A stretch of DNA of 64,000 nucleotides from Aquisediminimonas sp041191345 (GTDB lineage Bacteria > Pseudomonadota > Alphaproteobacteria > Sphingomonadales > Sphingomonadaceae). Of the stretch, positions 49,915-59,470 are shown in pieces. The stretch covers positions 1 to 64,000 of the forward strand of contig JBEEOY010000114.1 of NCBI GenBank assembly GCA_041191345.1, given 5' to 3'. Position 1 is the first letter of the stretch. Every line of letters starts with the position of its first letter. The position numbers were made by a program, and so were the translations under genes. The notes under the pieces were generated by a model that saw only the letters and a list, made by a program, of their open reading frames with translations, ran no database searches and was not told where the DNA came from.

Positions 49915-51093
49915 TTAGAGGACTTCGAACAGCCCAGCCGCCCCCTGGCCGCCGCCAATGCACATGGTGATGACGACATATTTCGCGCCGCGGCGCTTGC
50001 CTTCAATCAACGCATGGCCAACCATGCGTGCGCCCGACATGCCATAAGGGTGGCCAATTGAAATCGCGCCGCCATTAACGTTCAAGCGGTCCATCGGAAT
50101 GCCCAGCTTATCGGCGCAATAAAGCACCTGCACAGCAAAGGCTTCGTTCAATTCCCACAGGCCGATGTCATCCATCTTGAGGCCATAACGCTGCAGCAGC
50201 TTGGGGATGGCGTAAACCGGGCCAATGCCCATTTCATCTGGCTCAGTGCCCGCAACGGCCATGCCGACATAGCGACCCAACGGCGTCAGGCCCTTTTTGG
50301 CAGCAACTGATTCTTCCATCAGCACGCTGGCCGAAGACCCATCAGACAACTGGCTGGCATTGCCCGCCGTGATGTGCATATCCGGCCCCAGAACCGGCTT
50401 CAGCATCTTCAGGCCCTCAAGCGTGGTGTCCGCGCGATTGCCTTCATCCTTGCTGAGCGTAATCTCCTTTTGCGAGACTTCGCCCGTTTCCTTGTTGGTC
50501 ACGGCCATTGTGGCTGTGCAAGCGACAATCTCATCATCAAACTTGCCAGCAGCCTGTGCCGCAGCGGTGCGCTGTTGCGATTGCAGGCCATATTCGTCTT
50601 GACGCTCACGGCTGATTTTATAGCGCGCTGCGACCACCTCAGCCGTCTGCAACATGGGCATGTAAATGTCCTTGTGCATCTTCAGCAGCTCAGGATCTGG
50701 GGCCACGCGCATTTCAGGCGTCTGGACCAAGCTGATCGATTCCACACCGCCGCCAACGCAAATGTCCATATTATCAACGATGATCTGCTTGGCTGCCGTG
50801 GCAATGGCCATCAAGCCAGACGAACATTGGCGATCAATTGTCATACCCGGAACTGTGACCGGCAAACCCGCCCGCAGCAGCGCGGTGCGTGCCGTATTGC
50901 CTGCTTGGCTGCCCTGTTGCAGCGCCGAGCCCCAGCACAGATCATCAACTTCGGCCGGATCAATGCCTGCGCGTTCGACAGCCGCGCGGATGGAATAGGC
51001 CGACAGCGTTGGCGACGGGGTGATGTTGAACGCCCCGCGATAGGCACGGCCAATCGGCGTGCGAGCGGTGGACACAATAACGGCACTACGCAT
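49915..51093 (-). CDS. Acetyl-CoA C-acyltransferase (thiolase)
   Basis: A 392-residue thiolase. The nucleophilic Cys90 sits in IDRQCSSGLMAI, the catalytic His348 in SIGHPYGMSGARM, and Cys378 in TMCIGGGQGAAG. It could work in beta-oxidation (FadA type) or as a biosynthetic acetoacetyl-CoA thiolase; the sequence favours neither strongly, and no phaA-phaB neighbours are seen. A MaoC-type hydratase gene lies just upstream on the same strand with 37 bases between. Confidence 0.93.
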   Translation of the reverse strand: MRSAVIVSTARTPIGRAYRGAFNITPSPTLSAYSIRAAVERAGIDPAEVDDLCWGSALQQGSQAGNTARTALLRAGLPVTVPGMTIDRQCSSGLMAIATAAKQIIVDNMDICVGGGVESISLVQTPEMRVAPDPELLKMHKDIYMPMLQTAEVVAARYKISRERQDEYGLQSQQRTAAAQAAGKFDDEIVACTATMAVTNKETGEVSQKEITLSKDEGNRADTTLEGLKMLKPVLGPDMHITAGNASQLSDGSSASVLMEESVAAKKGLTPLGRYVGMAVAGTEPDEMGIGPVYAIPKLLQRYGLKMDDIGLWELNEAFAVQVLYCADKLGIPMDRLNVNGGAISIGHPYGMSGARMVGHALIEGKRRGAKYVVITMCIGGGQGAAGLFEVL

Positions 51094-51130
51094 GGAATTC
51101 TCCTGATTGGGATTTTAACTTATCTGAACC

Positions 51131-51589
51131 TCAGACAAAAAACTGGGTGATCCACTCAGCCATCAAGGCGGGCTTATCTTCGCCTTCAATTTCCAGCGTG
51201 AATTCCATTGTTTGCTGGAATTGGCCGGGGCGTTTTTCTTCGAGTGAAAGCATCTTAAAATGGCCGCGCACGCGCTTGCCAACCTTGACGGGCGCAATGA
51301 AGCGGGTTTTGTTGCCGCCATAATTTACGCCCATCTTGATCCCATCGAGGCGCGGCAGATCAGCTTGGGCAGTCAACACGGGCAGCAGCGACAGCGACAA
51401 AAATCCATGCGCAATCGGCCCGCCAAAGGGTGTCAGCTTGGCACGTTCTGGATCAACATGGATGAATTGAAAGTCCCCGGTTGCTTCGGCAAACTTGTTC
51501 ACGCGATCCTGATCGATCAGCATCCAGTCCGACGTTCCTACGTCTTTGCCAACAAGACCAAAAAGTTCCTCTTTGCTCACTACAGGCAT
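51131..51589 (-). CDS. MaoC-like (R)-enoyl-CoA hydratase
   Basis: A 152-residue hot-dog-fold protein. The hydratase motif FAEATGDFQFIHVDPERA, then FGGPIAHGFLSLSLLPVL, holds the catalytic Asp/His pair of the MaoC family. Such enzymes hydrate enoyl-CoA to (R)-3-hydroxyacyl-CoA, often feeding PHA synthesis or acyl-CoA breakdown. Transcribed before the thiolase, probably as one operon. The divergent neighbour is putA. Confidence 0.9.
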   Translation of the reverse strand: MPVVSKEELFGLVGKDVGTSDWMLIDQDRVNKFAEATGDFQFIHVDPERAKLTPFGGPIAHGFLSLSLLPVLTAQADLPRLDGIKMGVNYGGNKTRFIAPVKVGKRVRGHFKMLSLEEKRPGQFQQTMEFTLEIEGEDKPALMAEWITQFFV

Positions 51590-51682
51590 AAGCTTTCCTC
51601 TCGCTAAAGGCGCGCAACATTATTACAGCGGCGCGAGTCCCAGTCGGGATTTAGGGCCTTCATTCGATTAGAGTCAAAAGCT

Positions 51683-54631
51683 ATGGATTCCGCAACGTCG
51701 CTCATGCGCAGCCTTCATAGAGCCGCTGAACCCGCGGTTCTTCAGCCTCTCATTGCCCGTGCTGCAGTGAACCCGGACGAGCGCAATCGCATTGTCGCGC
51801 GCGCCAGCGGGCTGCTGGCTGATTTGCGTCGGGCACAATCAAGCGGCTGGGTGAATCAATTCCTCAATGAATATCGGCTCAACACGCAAGAAGGCGTGGC
51901 GTTGCTCTCGCTTGCCGAGGCGTTTCTGCGTGTGCCCGATCCAGAAACCGCCGATGCGCTGATTGCCGATAAATTGGGCGATGCTGATTGGCGCGCACAT
52001 AGCGGAAAATCACACTCCACACTTGTTAACTCAGCGACTTGGGGGCTTGTCATTGGCCGCGCGCTGGTAAGTGACAAGGAAGAAGCCGGCACGCTACGTC
52101 GCCTGATTGCCCGCGCGGGCGAGCCCTTTGTCCGTCAAGCGGTGGGCGCCGCCATGCGCATGATGGGCGAAATCTTTGTCATGGGCCGCACGATTGAAGA
52201 GGCCAGCGCGCGCATGGCGCGGCCCGAGCACAAAGGCTTTGTCGCCTCCTTTGATATGCTGGGTGAAGCCGCGCGCACCTTTGCCGATGGGGAACGCTAT
52301 TTCGCCTCTTATCTCGATGCAATTGAACAAACGGGCGAAGGCCATAGCGTCTCCGTAAAGCTCTCGGCGCTCCATCCACGCTACGAAGTCGCGCATTGGG
52401 ATCGGTGCGTGCCCATGTTGGGAGATCTGCTCGAAACGCTGTGCCTCGCTGCTGCCCGGCGCGGCATTGCGCTGACAGTAGATGCCGAGGAATCTGAACG
52501 GCTAGAAATGAGCCTCGACATTATTGCGCAAGCCGCCCGCCACCCCGAATTGCGAGGCTGGGATGGGCTGGGCATGGCGGTGCAAGCCTATTCCAAGCGC
52601 GCGCCGGCAGTTATCCAATGGGCCGATGCCTTGGGCGCAGAAACTGGCCGCCGTATGGCCGTGCGCTTGGTGAAGGGCGCCTATTGGGACAGCGAAATTA
52701 AGCGCACCCAAGAATGGGGGCTAGAGGAATATCCGCTGTTCACCCGCAAGGCGGCAACGGATGTCAGCTGGCTGGCCTGCGCGCGCGACATGCTGCGCGC
52801 CAAGAATATTTACCCCGCTTTTGCAACGCATAATGCGCTCTCAGTCGCAGCGATCTTGGAATGGGCGGGCGACACGCGTGACTTTGAATTCCAGCGCCTA
52901 CACGGGATGGGCGACGGGCTGTATGAAGATTTGGTCCAGCGCGAAGGCTATCACTGCCGCATTTATGCGCCCGTGGGGGGACATCGCGACTTGCTGGCTT
53001 ATCTTGTGCGCCGCTTGTTGGAAAATGGCGCAAATAGCAGCTTTGTTCACCAATTGGCGGATGAGCATGTCAGTGATGAGGCTTTGCTGGCCGACCCAGT
53101 TGAAAAAGTCCGCGCCGTGGGCGGCCAACGCCATAGTTCTATCCCCCTGCCCATTGATCTGTTTGGCGCGCGGCGCAACAGCATGGGCATTGATTTGCAA
53201 GACAAAGCCATTCTGGCGGATGTGGCGCGGGACATTGCTGCCACCCCAGTTCCGGCTGAACCTCCGGCAGCCCCCGCCCATGCCGTAGAGACCGCCCTGT
53301 CCGGCTTTGCCACTTGGTCTGTCACACCGCTTGCCGCCCGCGCCGATGCGTTGGAACGGCTTGCTGATCTTTTGGAAGCAGAGCGCACGCCCTTGATGGC
53401 ACTGCTGGTGAAAGAAGCGCACAAGACGCTGGGCGATGCCCTAGGCGAAGTGCGCGAGGCGGTGGACTTCTGCCGTTATTATGCTGATCAAGCACGTCAT
53501 GGCTTAATGCCTGTCGAGTTGCCCGGACCAACCGGGGAGCGCAATGTGCTGCGCTATGAAGGCCGAGGCGCTTGGGTGTGCATCGCGCCGTGGAACTTCC
53601 CGTTGGCCATTTTCCTCGGCCAGATCGCGGCCGCTTTGGTGACAGGCAATAGCGTCATCGCCAAGCCTGCTCCGCAAACGCCGCGCATTGCCGCTGCAGC
53701 CGTGCGGCTGGCCCATCAGGCGGGCATCCCGGCCGATGCGCTCATCCTTGCGCCCGGCGGGCCAGAGGTGGGGGCTGCGCTGACCAGCGATCCGCGCATT
53801 GCCGGTGTTGCTTTTACCGGCTCGACGGCCACAGCCAAACGCATCGCGCGCGCGCTGTTGGAAGAGGATAACCGCCCGCTGATCCCGCTGATTGCAGAAA
53901 CCGGCGGGATTAATGCGATGATTGTTGATTCCACGGCGCTGCCCGAACAAGTGGTGCAGGATGTTGTGATCTCTGCCTTCCGCTCGGCCGGCCAGCGCTG
54001 CTCGGCACTGCGATTGTTGTTGCTGCAAGAAGATATTGCCGAGCGGACGTTAGAGATGCTGCGCGGCGCGATGGATGCGCTGATTGTGGGGGATCCGGCA
54101 GACCCTGCAACAGATATTGGTCCCGTGATTGACCAAGCTGCCTATGACAGGTTGATGGCCTATCGCGACAGTCAAAAAGCGCGCTGGCTCCACAGCGTTG
54201 ATGTGCCTGCACAGGGCCAGTTCGTCCCGCCCACAATTATCAACTTGGCTGATATTGCGGACCTGAATTCTGAATGGTTCGGCCCGCTGCTTCATGTCGC
54301 GACATGGAAAGCAGGTGAGCTGACGGCCACACTTAATGCCGTCAATGCCAAAGGCTTTGGCCTCACTATGGGGCTGCACAGCCGCATTGCCCGCACAGCG
54401 GATGAAGTGGAAGGGGCAGCTAAGGTTGGCAATCTCTATGTCAATCGATCGATGATTGGAGCCATTGTCGGCAGCCAGCCATTTGGCGGAGAAGGCCTGT
54501 CGGGCACGGGTCCCAAGGCTGGCGGGCCAAATTATCTCCACCGCTTCTGTGCGGAGCGTGTGACGTCCACTGATACGACCAGCGCGGGCGGCAATGCCAG
54601 CCTCTTGTCGCTGGATGATGTGACGATCTGA
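51683..54631 (+). CDS. putA: Bifunctional proline dehydrogenase / P5C dehydrogenase PutA
   Basis: A 982-residue enzyme that oxidises proline to glutamate. The N-terminal part up to about residue 460 carries the FAD-dependent proline dehydrogenase barrel (SVKLSALHPRYEVA; VRLVKGAYWDSEIKR; FATHNALSVAA). The aldehyde dehydrogenase domain spans about 540-960, with Cys773 in FRSAGQRCSALRL and the Glu motif LIAETGGINAMIV. There is no N-terminal ribbon-helix-helix DNA-binding domain, so this is a short type A PutA and not its own repressor. No Shine-Dalgarno sequence is evident before the ATG. Confidence 0.97.
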   Translation: MDSATSLMRSLHRAAEPAVLQPLIARAAVNPDERNRIVARASGLLADLRRAQSSGWVNQFLNEYRLNTQEGVALLSLAEAFLRVPDPETADALIADKLGDADWRAHSGKSHSTLVNSATWGLVIGRALVSDKEEAGTLRRLIARAGEPFVRQAVGAAMRMMGEIFVMGRTIEEASARMARPEHKGFVASFDMLGEAARTFADGERYFASYLDAIEQTGEGHSVSVKLSALHPRYEVAHWDRCVPMLGDLLETLCLAAARRGIALTVDAEESERLEMSLDIIAQAARHPELRGWDGLGMAVQAYSKRAPAVIQWADALGAETGRRMAVRLVKGAYWDSEIKRTQEWGLEEYPLFTRKAATDVSWLACARDMLRAKNIYPAFATHNALSVAAILEWAGDTRDFEFQRLHGMGDGLYEDLVQREGYHCRIYAPVGGHRDLLAYLVRRLLENGANSSFVHQLADEHVSDEALLADPVEKVRAVGGQRHSSIPLPIDLFGARRNSMGIDLQDKAILADVARDIAATPVPAEPPAAPAHAVETALSGFATWSVTPLAARADALERLADLLEAERTPLMALLVKEAHKTLGDALGEVREAVDFCRYYADQARHGLMPVELPGPTGERNVLRYEGRGAWVCIAPWNFPLAIFLGQIAAALVTGNSVIAKPAPQTPRIAAAAVRLAHQAGIPADALILAPGGPEVGAALTSDPRIAGVAFTGSTATAKRIARALLEEDNRPLIPLIAETGGINAMIVDSTALPEQVVQDVVISAFRSAGQRCSALRLLLLQEDIAERTLEMLRGAMDALIVGDPADPATDIGPVIDQAAYDRLMAYRDSQKARWLHSVDVPAQGQFVPPTIINLADIADLNSEWFGPLLHVATWKAGELTATLNAVNAKGFGLTMGLHSRIARTADEVEGAAKVGNLYVNRSMIGAIVGSQPFGGEGLSGTGPKAGGPNYLHRFCAERVTSTDTTSAGGNASLLSLDDVTI

Positions 54632-54638
54632 GGCCCCC

Positions 54639-55016
54639 GTGCAGCGCCTAAAAGCCATTACGCAAAGCCTGAAGGTGGAAGCGCACACGGCATGGCTCTG
54701 CGCGCGTGACGAAAATGTGCCATGGCCAGTCCGCCTGTTCGGGCTGGCAATTGCTGCCTATGCCCTTTCGCCAATAGATTTAATCCCAGATTTCATTCCG
54801 GTATTGGGCCTATTGGATGAGGCGTTGCTCATTCCTGCCGCACTGTGGCTGTTCCTAAAACTGGTGCCGGCAGATGTTTACGCGCGCAATAAGGCAATTG
54901 CTCATAAGGCCGCCCATCGCCCCATCAGTCGGGCTGGGGCAGCCGCCATTTTGAGTATCTGGCTAGTGGCAATTGGCGCGACAGCCATGCTCGTCCACCG
55001 CGCCTATCAGGTCTAA
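54639..55016 (+). CDS. YkvA-like DUF1232 membrane protein
   Basis: A 125-residue protein with the DUF1232 signature AAYALSPIDLIPDFIPVLGL, then LDEALLIPAALWLFLKLVP, at about 38-75, and a second hydrophobic helix near the C-terminus (AAAILSIWLVAIGATAMLV). The start is a GTG seven bases after the putA stop, so it is probably cotranscribed with putA. The family is widespread in bacteria and its function is unknown. Confidence 0.85.
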   Translation: MQRLKAITQSLKVEAHTAWLCARDENVPWPVRLFGLAIAAYALSPIDLIPDFIPVLGLLDEALLIPAALWLFLKLVPADVYARNKAIAHKAAHRPISRAGAAAILSIWLVAIGATAMLVHRAYQV

Positions 55017-55025
55017 ACCTTCTGC

Positions 55026-56246
55026 TTAGCCGTTATGGCTGGCAATCCAGTTTTCAACCACTGGCGCAATATTGGTGCGCCATTTGCCGCCGTTGAAAAT
55101 GCCATAATGGCCAACGCCTTCAGCGACATAATAATGCTTCAGCTTGGCGGGGAGCTTCGTCGCAATGTCAAGCGCGGCCTTGGTCTGGCCAATGCCCGAA
55201 ATATCATCGCGTTCGCCCTCAATTGCGAGCAGACCCACTTTAGTGATCGCTGCTGGATCCACCAGACGGCCGCGGTGCATAAATTCTCCCTTGGGCAGCA
55301 GATGCCGCTGGAAAACTTCATCAATGGTCTGAAGATAGAATTCCGCCGTCATATCGCAGACTGCGCGATATTCATCATAGAATGATTTCGTGGCGTCGGC
55401 GCTTTCGTCATCACCTTCAACCAGATGTTTGAACATTTCCCAATGGCTCATCAGGTGATTGCCAAGGTTCATGGCCATAAAGCCGGACAGTTGCAAAAAG
55501 CCGGGATAAACTTCGCGCCCGGCGCCGGGATAGCCCCGCGGCACGCGCGCAATGACATTATGTTCAAACCAAGCAAAGGGCCGTTCCATTGCCAATTGGT
55601 TGACCGCCGTTGGCGCACGGCGTGTGTCCACGGGGCCGCCCATCATGGTCAGCGTCTTTGGCAGGGCCGGGTGCTTATCTGCCGACATAAGCGCAATGGC
55701 CGCATAGACGGGCACGGAAGGTTGGCACACGGCCAGCACATGCGCGCCGGGGCCAATTACGTCCAGAAACTCAATCACATAATCAATATAATCATCTAGA
55801 TCGAACCGTCCGTCCGACACGGGCACTGACCGCGCATCGCGCCAATCCGTGATATAGACTTCATGGCCCGGCAGCATCCGTTCCACTGTGCCGCGCAGCA
55901 GCGTGGCATAATGGCCCGACATAGGGGCAACAATCAGCAGCTTTGGGCTGGCTTCAACCCCTTCACGCACGAATTTCTTCAGTTGGCCAAAGGGCTTGCG
56001 GTGCACAATTTCTTCCGTCACGCGCACCGTGCGGCCATCGACAATAGTGTGATCCAGGCCAAAAGCAGGCTTGCCGCGCGGGGCGGCGGCATGGGCAAAA
56101 ACATCTAAGGCGGCGGCAAACATTGGCCCACCGCCCAAATAGCCAAAAGGATTGGCAGGATTGCCGAGCCATTCAGCCCCGGCGGCGGCCAAAGCGCTGG
56201 CACTGGCAAGCCAGGCGCGCTGCATTTCATAGGCGTTATAAAGCAT
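55026..56246 (-). CDS. phaZ: Intracellular polyhydroxybutyrate depolymerase PhaZ
   Basis: A 406-residue depolymerase of the Ralstonia PhaZ1 type, which breaks down stored PHB granules. The nucleophile region reads HVLAVCQPSVPVYAA with Cys174 in place of the lipase-box Ser, as in that family. MGGPVDTRRAPTAVN and EGVGHYGIFNGGKW (catalytic His) are also typical. ATG 56246 (GGGGGAAGG upstream) gives the standard N-terminus MLYNAYEMQR. No synthase gene is in the window. It is convergent with the DUF1232 gene and divergent from the ABC exporter. Confidence 0.94.
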   Translation of the reverse strand: MLYNAYEMQRAWLASASALAAAGAEWLGNPANPFGYLGGGPMFAAALDVFAHAAAPRGKPAFGLDHTIVDGRTVRVTEEIVHRKPFGQLKKFVREGVEASPKLLIVAPMSGHYATLLRGTVERMLPGHEVYITDWRDARSVPVSDGRFDLDDYIDYVIEFLDVIGPGAHVLAVCQPSVPVYAAIALMSADKHPALPKTLTMMGGPVDTRRAPTAVNQLAMERPFAWFEHNVIARVPRGYPGAGREVYPGFLQLSGFMAMNLGNHLMSHWEMFKHLVEGDDESADATKSFYDEYRAVCDMTAEFYLQTIDEVFQRHLLPKGEFMHRGRLVDPAAITKVGLLAIEGERDDISGIGQTKAALDIATKLPAKLKHYYVAEGVGHYGIFNGGKWRTNIAPVVENWIASHNG

Positions 56247-56362
56247 AGAGAGTTTGCCTTCCCCCAACGCATCGCCTTTGGACCATTTGCACATTTTGTG
56301 CAATGCACAATAAGTGCCAGGCTGGATTGAGATGCGCTGCACACACTGCTAGGCCCGCGGAC

Positions 56363-58129
56363 ATGTCAGACCAAGAAACGCCGCCTGCCCGCCCACGCAC
56401 ATTGGGCAATCTTCGCATGGTTTGGGATTTTGCAGCGCGCTATCCGCTTGTCATCACGGGCGCGCTCGTCTCGTTGATTGTCGCTGCTGGGGCCACGCTG
56501 GCCATCCCCAATGGCTTTCGGTTGGTCATTGACCGCGGATTTGCCCAATCCGGCGGCAATATTGATCGCTGGTTTGAATATCTTTTGGGCATTGTCGCAG
56601 TCATGGCTTTGGCCACGGCCAGCCGCTTTTACTTCGTCTCTTGGTTGGGCGAACGTGTGGTGGCCGATGTGCGCTCCGCCGTTGTGAACAACTTGCTGCG
56701 GCTGGCCCCAAGCTATTTTGAGTTTAACCGCCCGGCGGAAGTGGCATCGCGCCTAACGGCTGATACGACGCTGATTGAACAAGCCGTGGGCACCACCGCC
56801 TCAGTGGCGCTGCGCAACCTTGTGCTGGCCGTGGGGGGCATTGCCTATCTCTTCACTCTCTCTGCCAAGCTTGCAGCAATGCTGTTGCTGGGTATTCCTC
56901 TGGTGCTGGGCCCCATTTTGATTATCGGCCGACGGCTGCGCGATATGTCGCGCCACAGCCAAGATCGGATTGCCGATGTTGGAGTGATTGTGGACGAGGT
57001 CTTGGGCGCAATGAAGATTGTCCAAGCCTTTGGACAGGAAGATCGCGAGGCAGGACGCTTTTCCAGCGCAGTTGAAAATGCCTTCTCAACTGCGAAGACC
57101 CGCATCCGCACACGCGCCTTTCTGACTGCCATCCTCATTTTCATGATGTTTGGCGCCATTACACTGGTTATGTGGCAGGGCGCGCTTGACGTGCAGGCTG
57201 GCCGCATGACTGGTGGGGCCATTGCTGCCTTTGTTCTGACGGGTGGATTTGTTGCAGGCGCTTTTGGCGCCTTAAGCGAAGTTTATGGCGATCTGGTTCG
57301 CACCTCCGGCGCAGCGCAGCGCTTGTCAGAATTGCTGAATGAGCAGCCCGGCATTGCAGCGCCTGCCAATCCGGTAAAGCTGCCGCAGCCCGCACAGGGC
57401 CGTGTGAGCTTTGAACATGTTATCTTCCGCTACCCCACGCGCCCGGAAGTAAGTGCCTTGCATGATTTTTCATTGGCCATTGAACCCGGGGAGACAGTGG
57501 CTGTCGTTGGCCCGTCAGGCGCTGGCAAGTCGACGCTGTTCCAACTTATCCAGCGCTTTTACGATCCCGAAAGCGGTGTGGTCCGCGTGGATGGCGTTGC
57601 GCTGCCCAGTGCGGACCCAGCTGAGGTGCGCGGGCGCATTGCGATGGTTCCGCAGGAAACTGTGATCTTTGCGGCCAGCGCGCGCGACAATCTGCGCTAT
57701 GGCCGTTGGGATGCGTCGGATGATCAGCTCTGGACTGCCGCCGAAAGTGCAAATGCGGCAGAGTTTTTGCGCAAGCTGCCCCAAGGGCTCGACACCTATA
57801 TGGGGGAAGGTGGAGCCCGTCTGTCTGGCGGCCAGCGTCAACGCATGGCCATTGCACGCGCCATTTTGCGTGACGCCCCAATCCTTCTTTTGGATGAAGC
57901 GACATCTGCGCTGGACGCGGAATCAGAAAAGCTGGTGCAGGATGCGCTGGACCAGTTGATGGCCAAGCGCACCACCATTGTCATTGCGCATCGCCTTGCC
58001 ACTGTCCGCGCAGCTGACCGCATCATTGTGATGGATGATGGCCGCATTGTGGAGCAAGGCAAGCATGATCAGCTGGTCGCCCAAGGCGGGCTCTATGCGC
58101 GCCTCGCCAAGCTGCAATTCGACGTTTAG
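56363..58129 (+). CDS. MsbA-like ABC exporter (fused membrane and ATPase domains)
   Basis: A 588-residue half-transporter. Six membrane helices occupy about residues 28-305, and the ATPase domain about 345-585. Walker A GPSGAGKST starts at about 383, the Q loop is VPQETVIF, the signature is LSGGQRQRMAIARA, Walker B ILLLDEATSALD, and the H loop IVIAHRLATV. It belongs to the alphaproteobacterial MsbA-related group of lipid or drug exporters and should act as a homodimer. The ATG at 56363 is chosen; earlier in-frame codons overlap the phaZ leader. Confidence 0.92.
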   Translation: MSDQETPPARPRTLGNLRMVWDFAARYPLVITGALVSLIVAAGATLAIPNGFRLVIDRGFAQSGGNIDRWFEYLLGIVAVMALATASRFYFVSWLGERVVADVRSAVVNNLLRLAPSYFEFNRPAEVASRLTADTTLIEQAVGTTASVALRNLVLAVGGIAYLFTLSAKLAAMLLLGIPLVLGPILIIGRRLRDMSRHSQDRIADVGVIVDEVLGAMKIVQAFGQEDREAGRFSSAVENAFSTAKTRIRTRAFLTAILIFMMFGAITLVMWQGALDVQAGRMTGGAIAAFVLTGGFVAGAFGALSEVYGDLVRTSGAAQRLSELLNEQPGIAAPANPVKLPQPAQGRVSFEHVIFRYPTRPEVSALHDFSLAIEPGETVAVVGPSGAGKSTLFQLIQRFYDPESGVVRVDGVALPSADPAEVRGRIAMVPQETVIFAASARDNLRYGRWDASDDQLWTAAESANAAEFLRKLPQGLDTYMGEGGARLSGGQRQRMAIARAILRDAPILLLDEATSALDAESEKLVQDALDQLMAKRTTIVIAHRLATVRAADRIIVMDDGRIVEQGKHDQLVAQGGLYARLAKLQFDV

Positions 58130-58457
58130 GCGGCAGCGCGCCCAAGGAAGAAGCAGCTTGTGGTGCCAAGGGTTTGCGCCTGATCAGATAGGGCCGTGTT
58201 TTGCAGGGCCGTATGCTGCAGGGCCTGTGCAGATGATGTTGCCCAGCTAAGATACAAGGACTGCAACCGGCGGGCTGTTCTGGAGCTTGCCCATTCGCGT
58301 GAGGGATTGGGCCAGCCCCGGGGCTGGCCGCACATCCCGTCCAGGTTTTGGTGCGCTGGCGTGCGTGCTGCCCTGGGTTTGGCCGTCAATCATTGCGCAT
58401 AGAAAAAGGGCGGCCCAATCGGACCGCCCTTAATCTTTTGCTATCTAAGTCTGAGAC
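58130..58457. other. Gap between the ABC exporter and exbD genes
   Basis: About 330 bases. It holds the exbD terminator (58404-58431) and a weak minus-strand open frame of 87 codons (58126-58389, TTG start, no ribosome site) whose product ALQHTALQNTALSDQAQTLG matches no family I recognise. Its stop overlaps the ABC gene stop by four bases, as in two other convergent pairs in this window. I see nothing else here. Confidence 0.3.
58404..58431 (-). terminator. Terminator of the tonB-exbB-exbD-exbD cluster
   Basis: Stem AAGGGCGG/CCGCCCTT with a ten-base loop region. On the minus strand it is followed by TTTTTC. It lies 27 bases after the last exbD stop. Confidence 0.8.
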
Positions 58458-58904
58458 TTAGAATTCGCCGCGATATGCTTCGTTATTCACAAAGCCCATC
58501 TTCGACACCTTAGCGCGCTTCGCCTTGGCGAGAACGCGATCAACCGTGTCATACGGCGCCATTGGATCCGGCTGCAGGTGCAGTTCCGGCGTCAACGGGA
58601 ATTTGGCAGGATCTTGCGAGTCCGCAAGAAGCTGATCCAGCTGGCCCCAGCTAACCGGAGCCTGGTTCCACGTCACCACACCACCCGGGCTGACATAAAG
58701 CACATTCTTGGTCGGCAGAACTGGGGGCGGAGGCGGACAGTTCGGCGCGCAATCCTGCGGCAAGTCAATCTTCACCGCGTGAGTGGGCGGTGGCAGGGTG
58801 ATGATGAACATGATGAGGAGCACGAGCATGACGTCGATCAACGGCGTCGTGTTCATTTCCACCATCGGTTCGGACGAGTCTCCCTTAGGTGAACTCATTG
58901 CCAT
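58458..58904 (-). CDS. exbD: ExbD/TolR biopolymer transport protein, second copy
   Basis: A 148-residue bitopic protein. EMNTTPLIDVMLVLLIMFII carries the conserved membrane Asp used in proton-driven energy transduction. The periplasmic part is distinct from the first copy: CAPNCPPPPPVLPTKNV includes a Pro run and two Cys that could form a disulfide. Encoded 30 bases after the first exbD. Two ExbD-type subunits with one ExbB and one TonB suggest a mixed complex, or separate complexes for TonB receptors. Confidence 0.92.
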   Translation of the reverse strand: MAMSSPKGDSSEPMVEMNTTPLIDVMLVLLIMFIITLPPPTHAVKIDLPQDCAPNCPPPPPVLPTKNVLYVSPGGVVTWNQAPVSWGQLDQLLADSQDPAKFPLTPELHLQPDPMAPYDTVDRVLAKAKRAKVSKMGFVNNEAYRGEF

Positions 58905-58934
58905 GGTTTATTCTCCAAACACTCGCAGCTGGTC

Positions 58935-59399
58935 TTAAATGACCGGCGACGAGATGAATCCGACGCGGATGAAGCCCGCACTCTGCATGATCGACACGAC
59001 ACCACCGATGCAGCGATACTGGGTCCGTTGGTCACCACGAATGTGGACTTCCGGGAACAGTTCGGGATCAGTTGCATCTGGGCCAAGGCGGTCTGCTTCG
59101 GCCTTAAAGCGAGCGGCTGCACGCGTCAGCAACTCGGTCGAATTCATGCGGGTCGCGTTCCAATATACTTCGCACTTGCCATCCGCCGCGTTGCGCACGG
59201 TCAGAATGACGTTTTCAGCCTTCGAAGTCGTCGGCTGGAACGAGAGCTTTGGAAGGTTCACTTCCACCGTCTTAATGACCACCGGAACGGCGATCAGGAA
59301 GATGATGAGAAGAACCAGCATCACGTCCACGAGCGGGGTCGTGTTGATGTCCGACAGCGGGGCGTCGTCACCACCTTCTCCGCCAACACTCATGCCCAT
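58935..59399 (-). CDS. exbD: ExbD/TolR biopolymer transport protein, first copy
   Basis: A 154-residue bitopic protein. DINTTPLVDVMLVLLIIFLI has the membrane Asp in the same position as the second copy. The periplasmic domain contains EVHIRGDQRTQYRCIGGVVS, the typical D-[RQ] segment before the last helix. Encoded after exbB with a strong hairpin between them. Confidence 0.93.
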   Translation of the reverse strand: MGMSVGGEGGDDAPLSDINTTPLVDVMLVLLIIFLIAVPVVIKTVEVNLPKLSFQPTTSKAENVILTVRNAADGKCEVYWNATRMNSTELLTRAAARFKAEADRLGPDATDPELFPEVHIRGDQRTQYRCIGGVVSIMQSAGFIRVGFISSPVI

Positions 59400-59433
59400 A
59401 GGCTAATTCCTATCTCTAACGTCGTAACGGAAG

Positions 59434-59463
59434 GGGCGTGGCGACGCGTTGGTCGCCACGCCC
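59434..59463 (-). other. Perfect 12-base-pair hairpin between exbB and exbD
   Basis: Arms GGGCGTGGCGAC and GTCGCCACGCCC with a six-base loop, beginning seven bases after the exbB stop and without a U tract. It probably protects or processes the exbB mRNA end so that ExbB outnumbers ExbD (inference from known subunit ratios). Confidence 0.55.
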
Positions 59464-59470
59464 TATCGCA

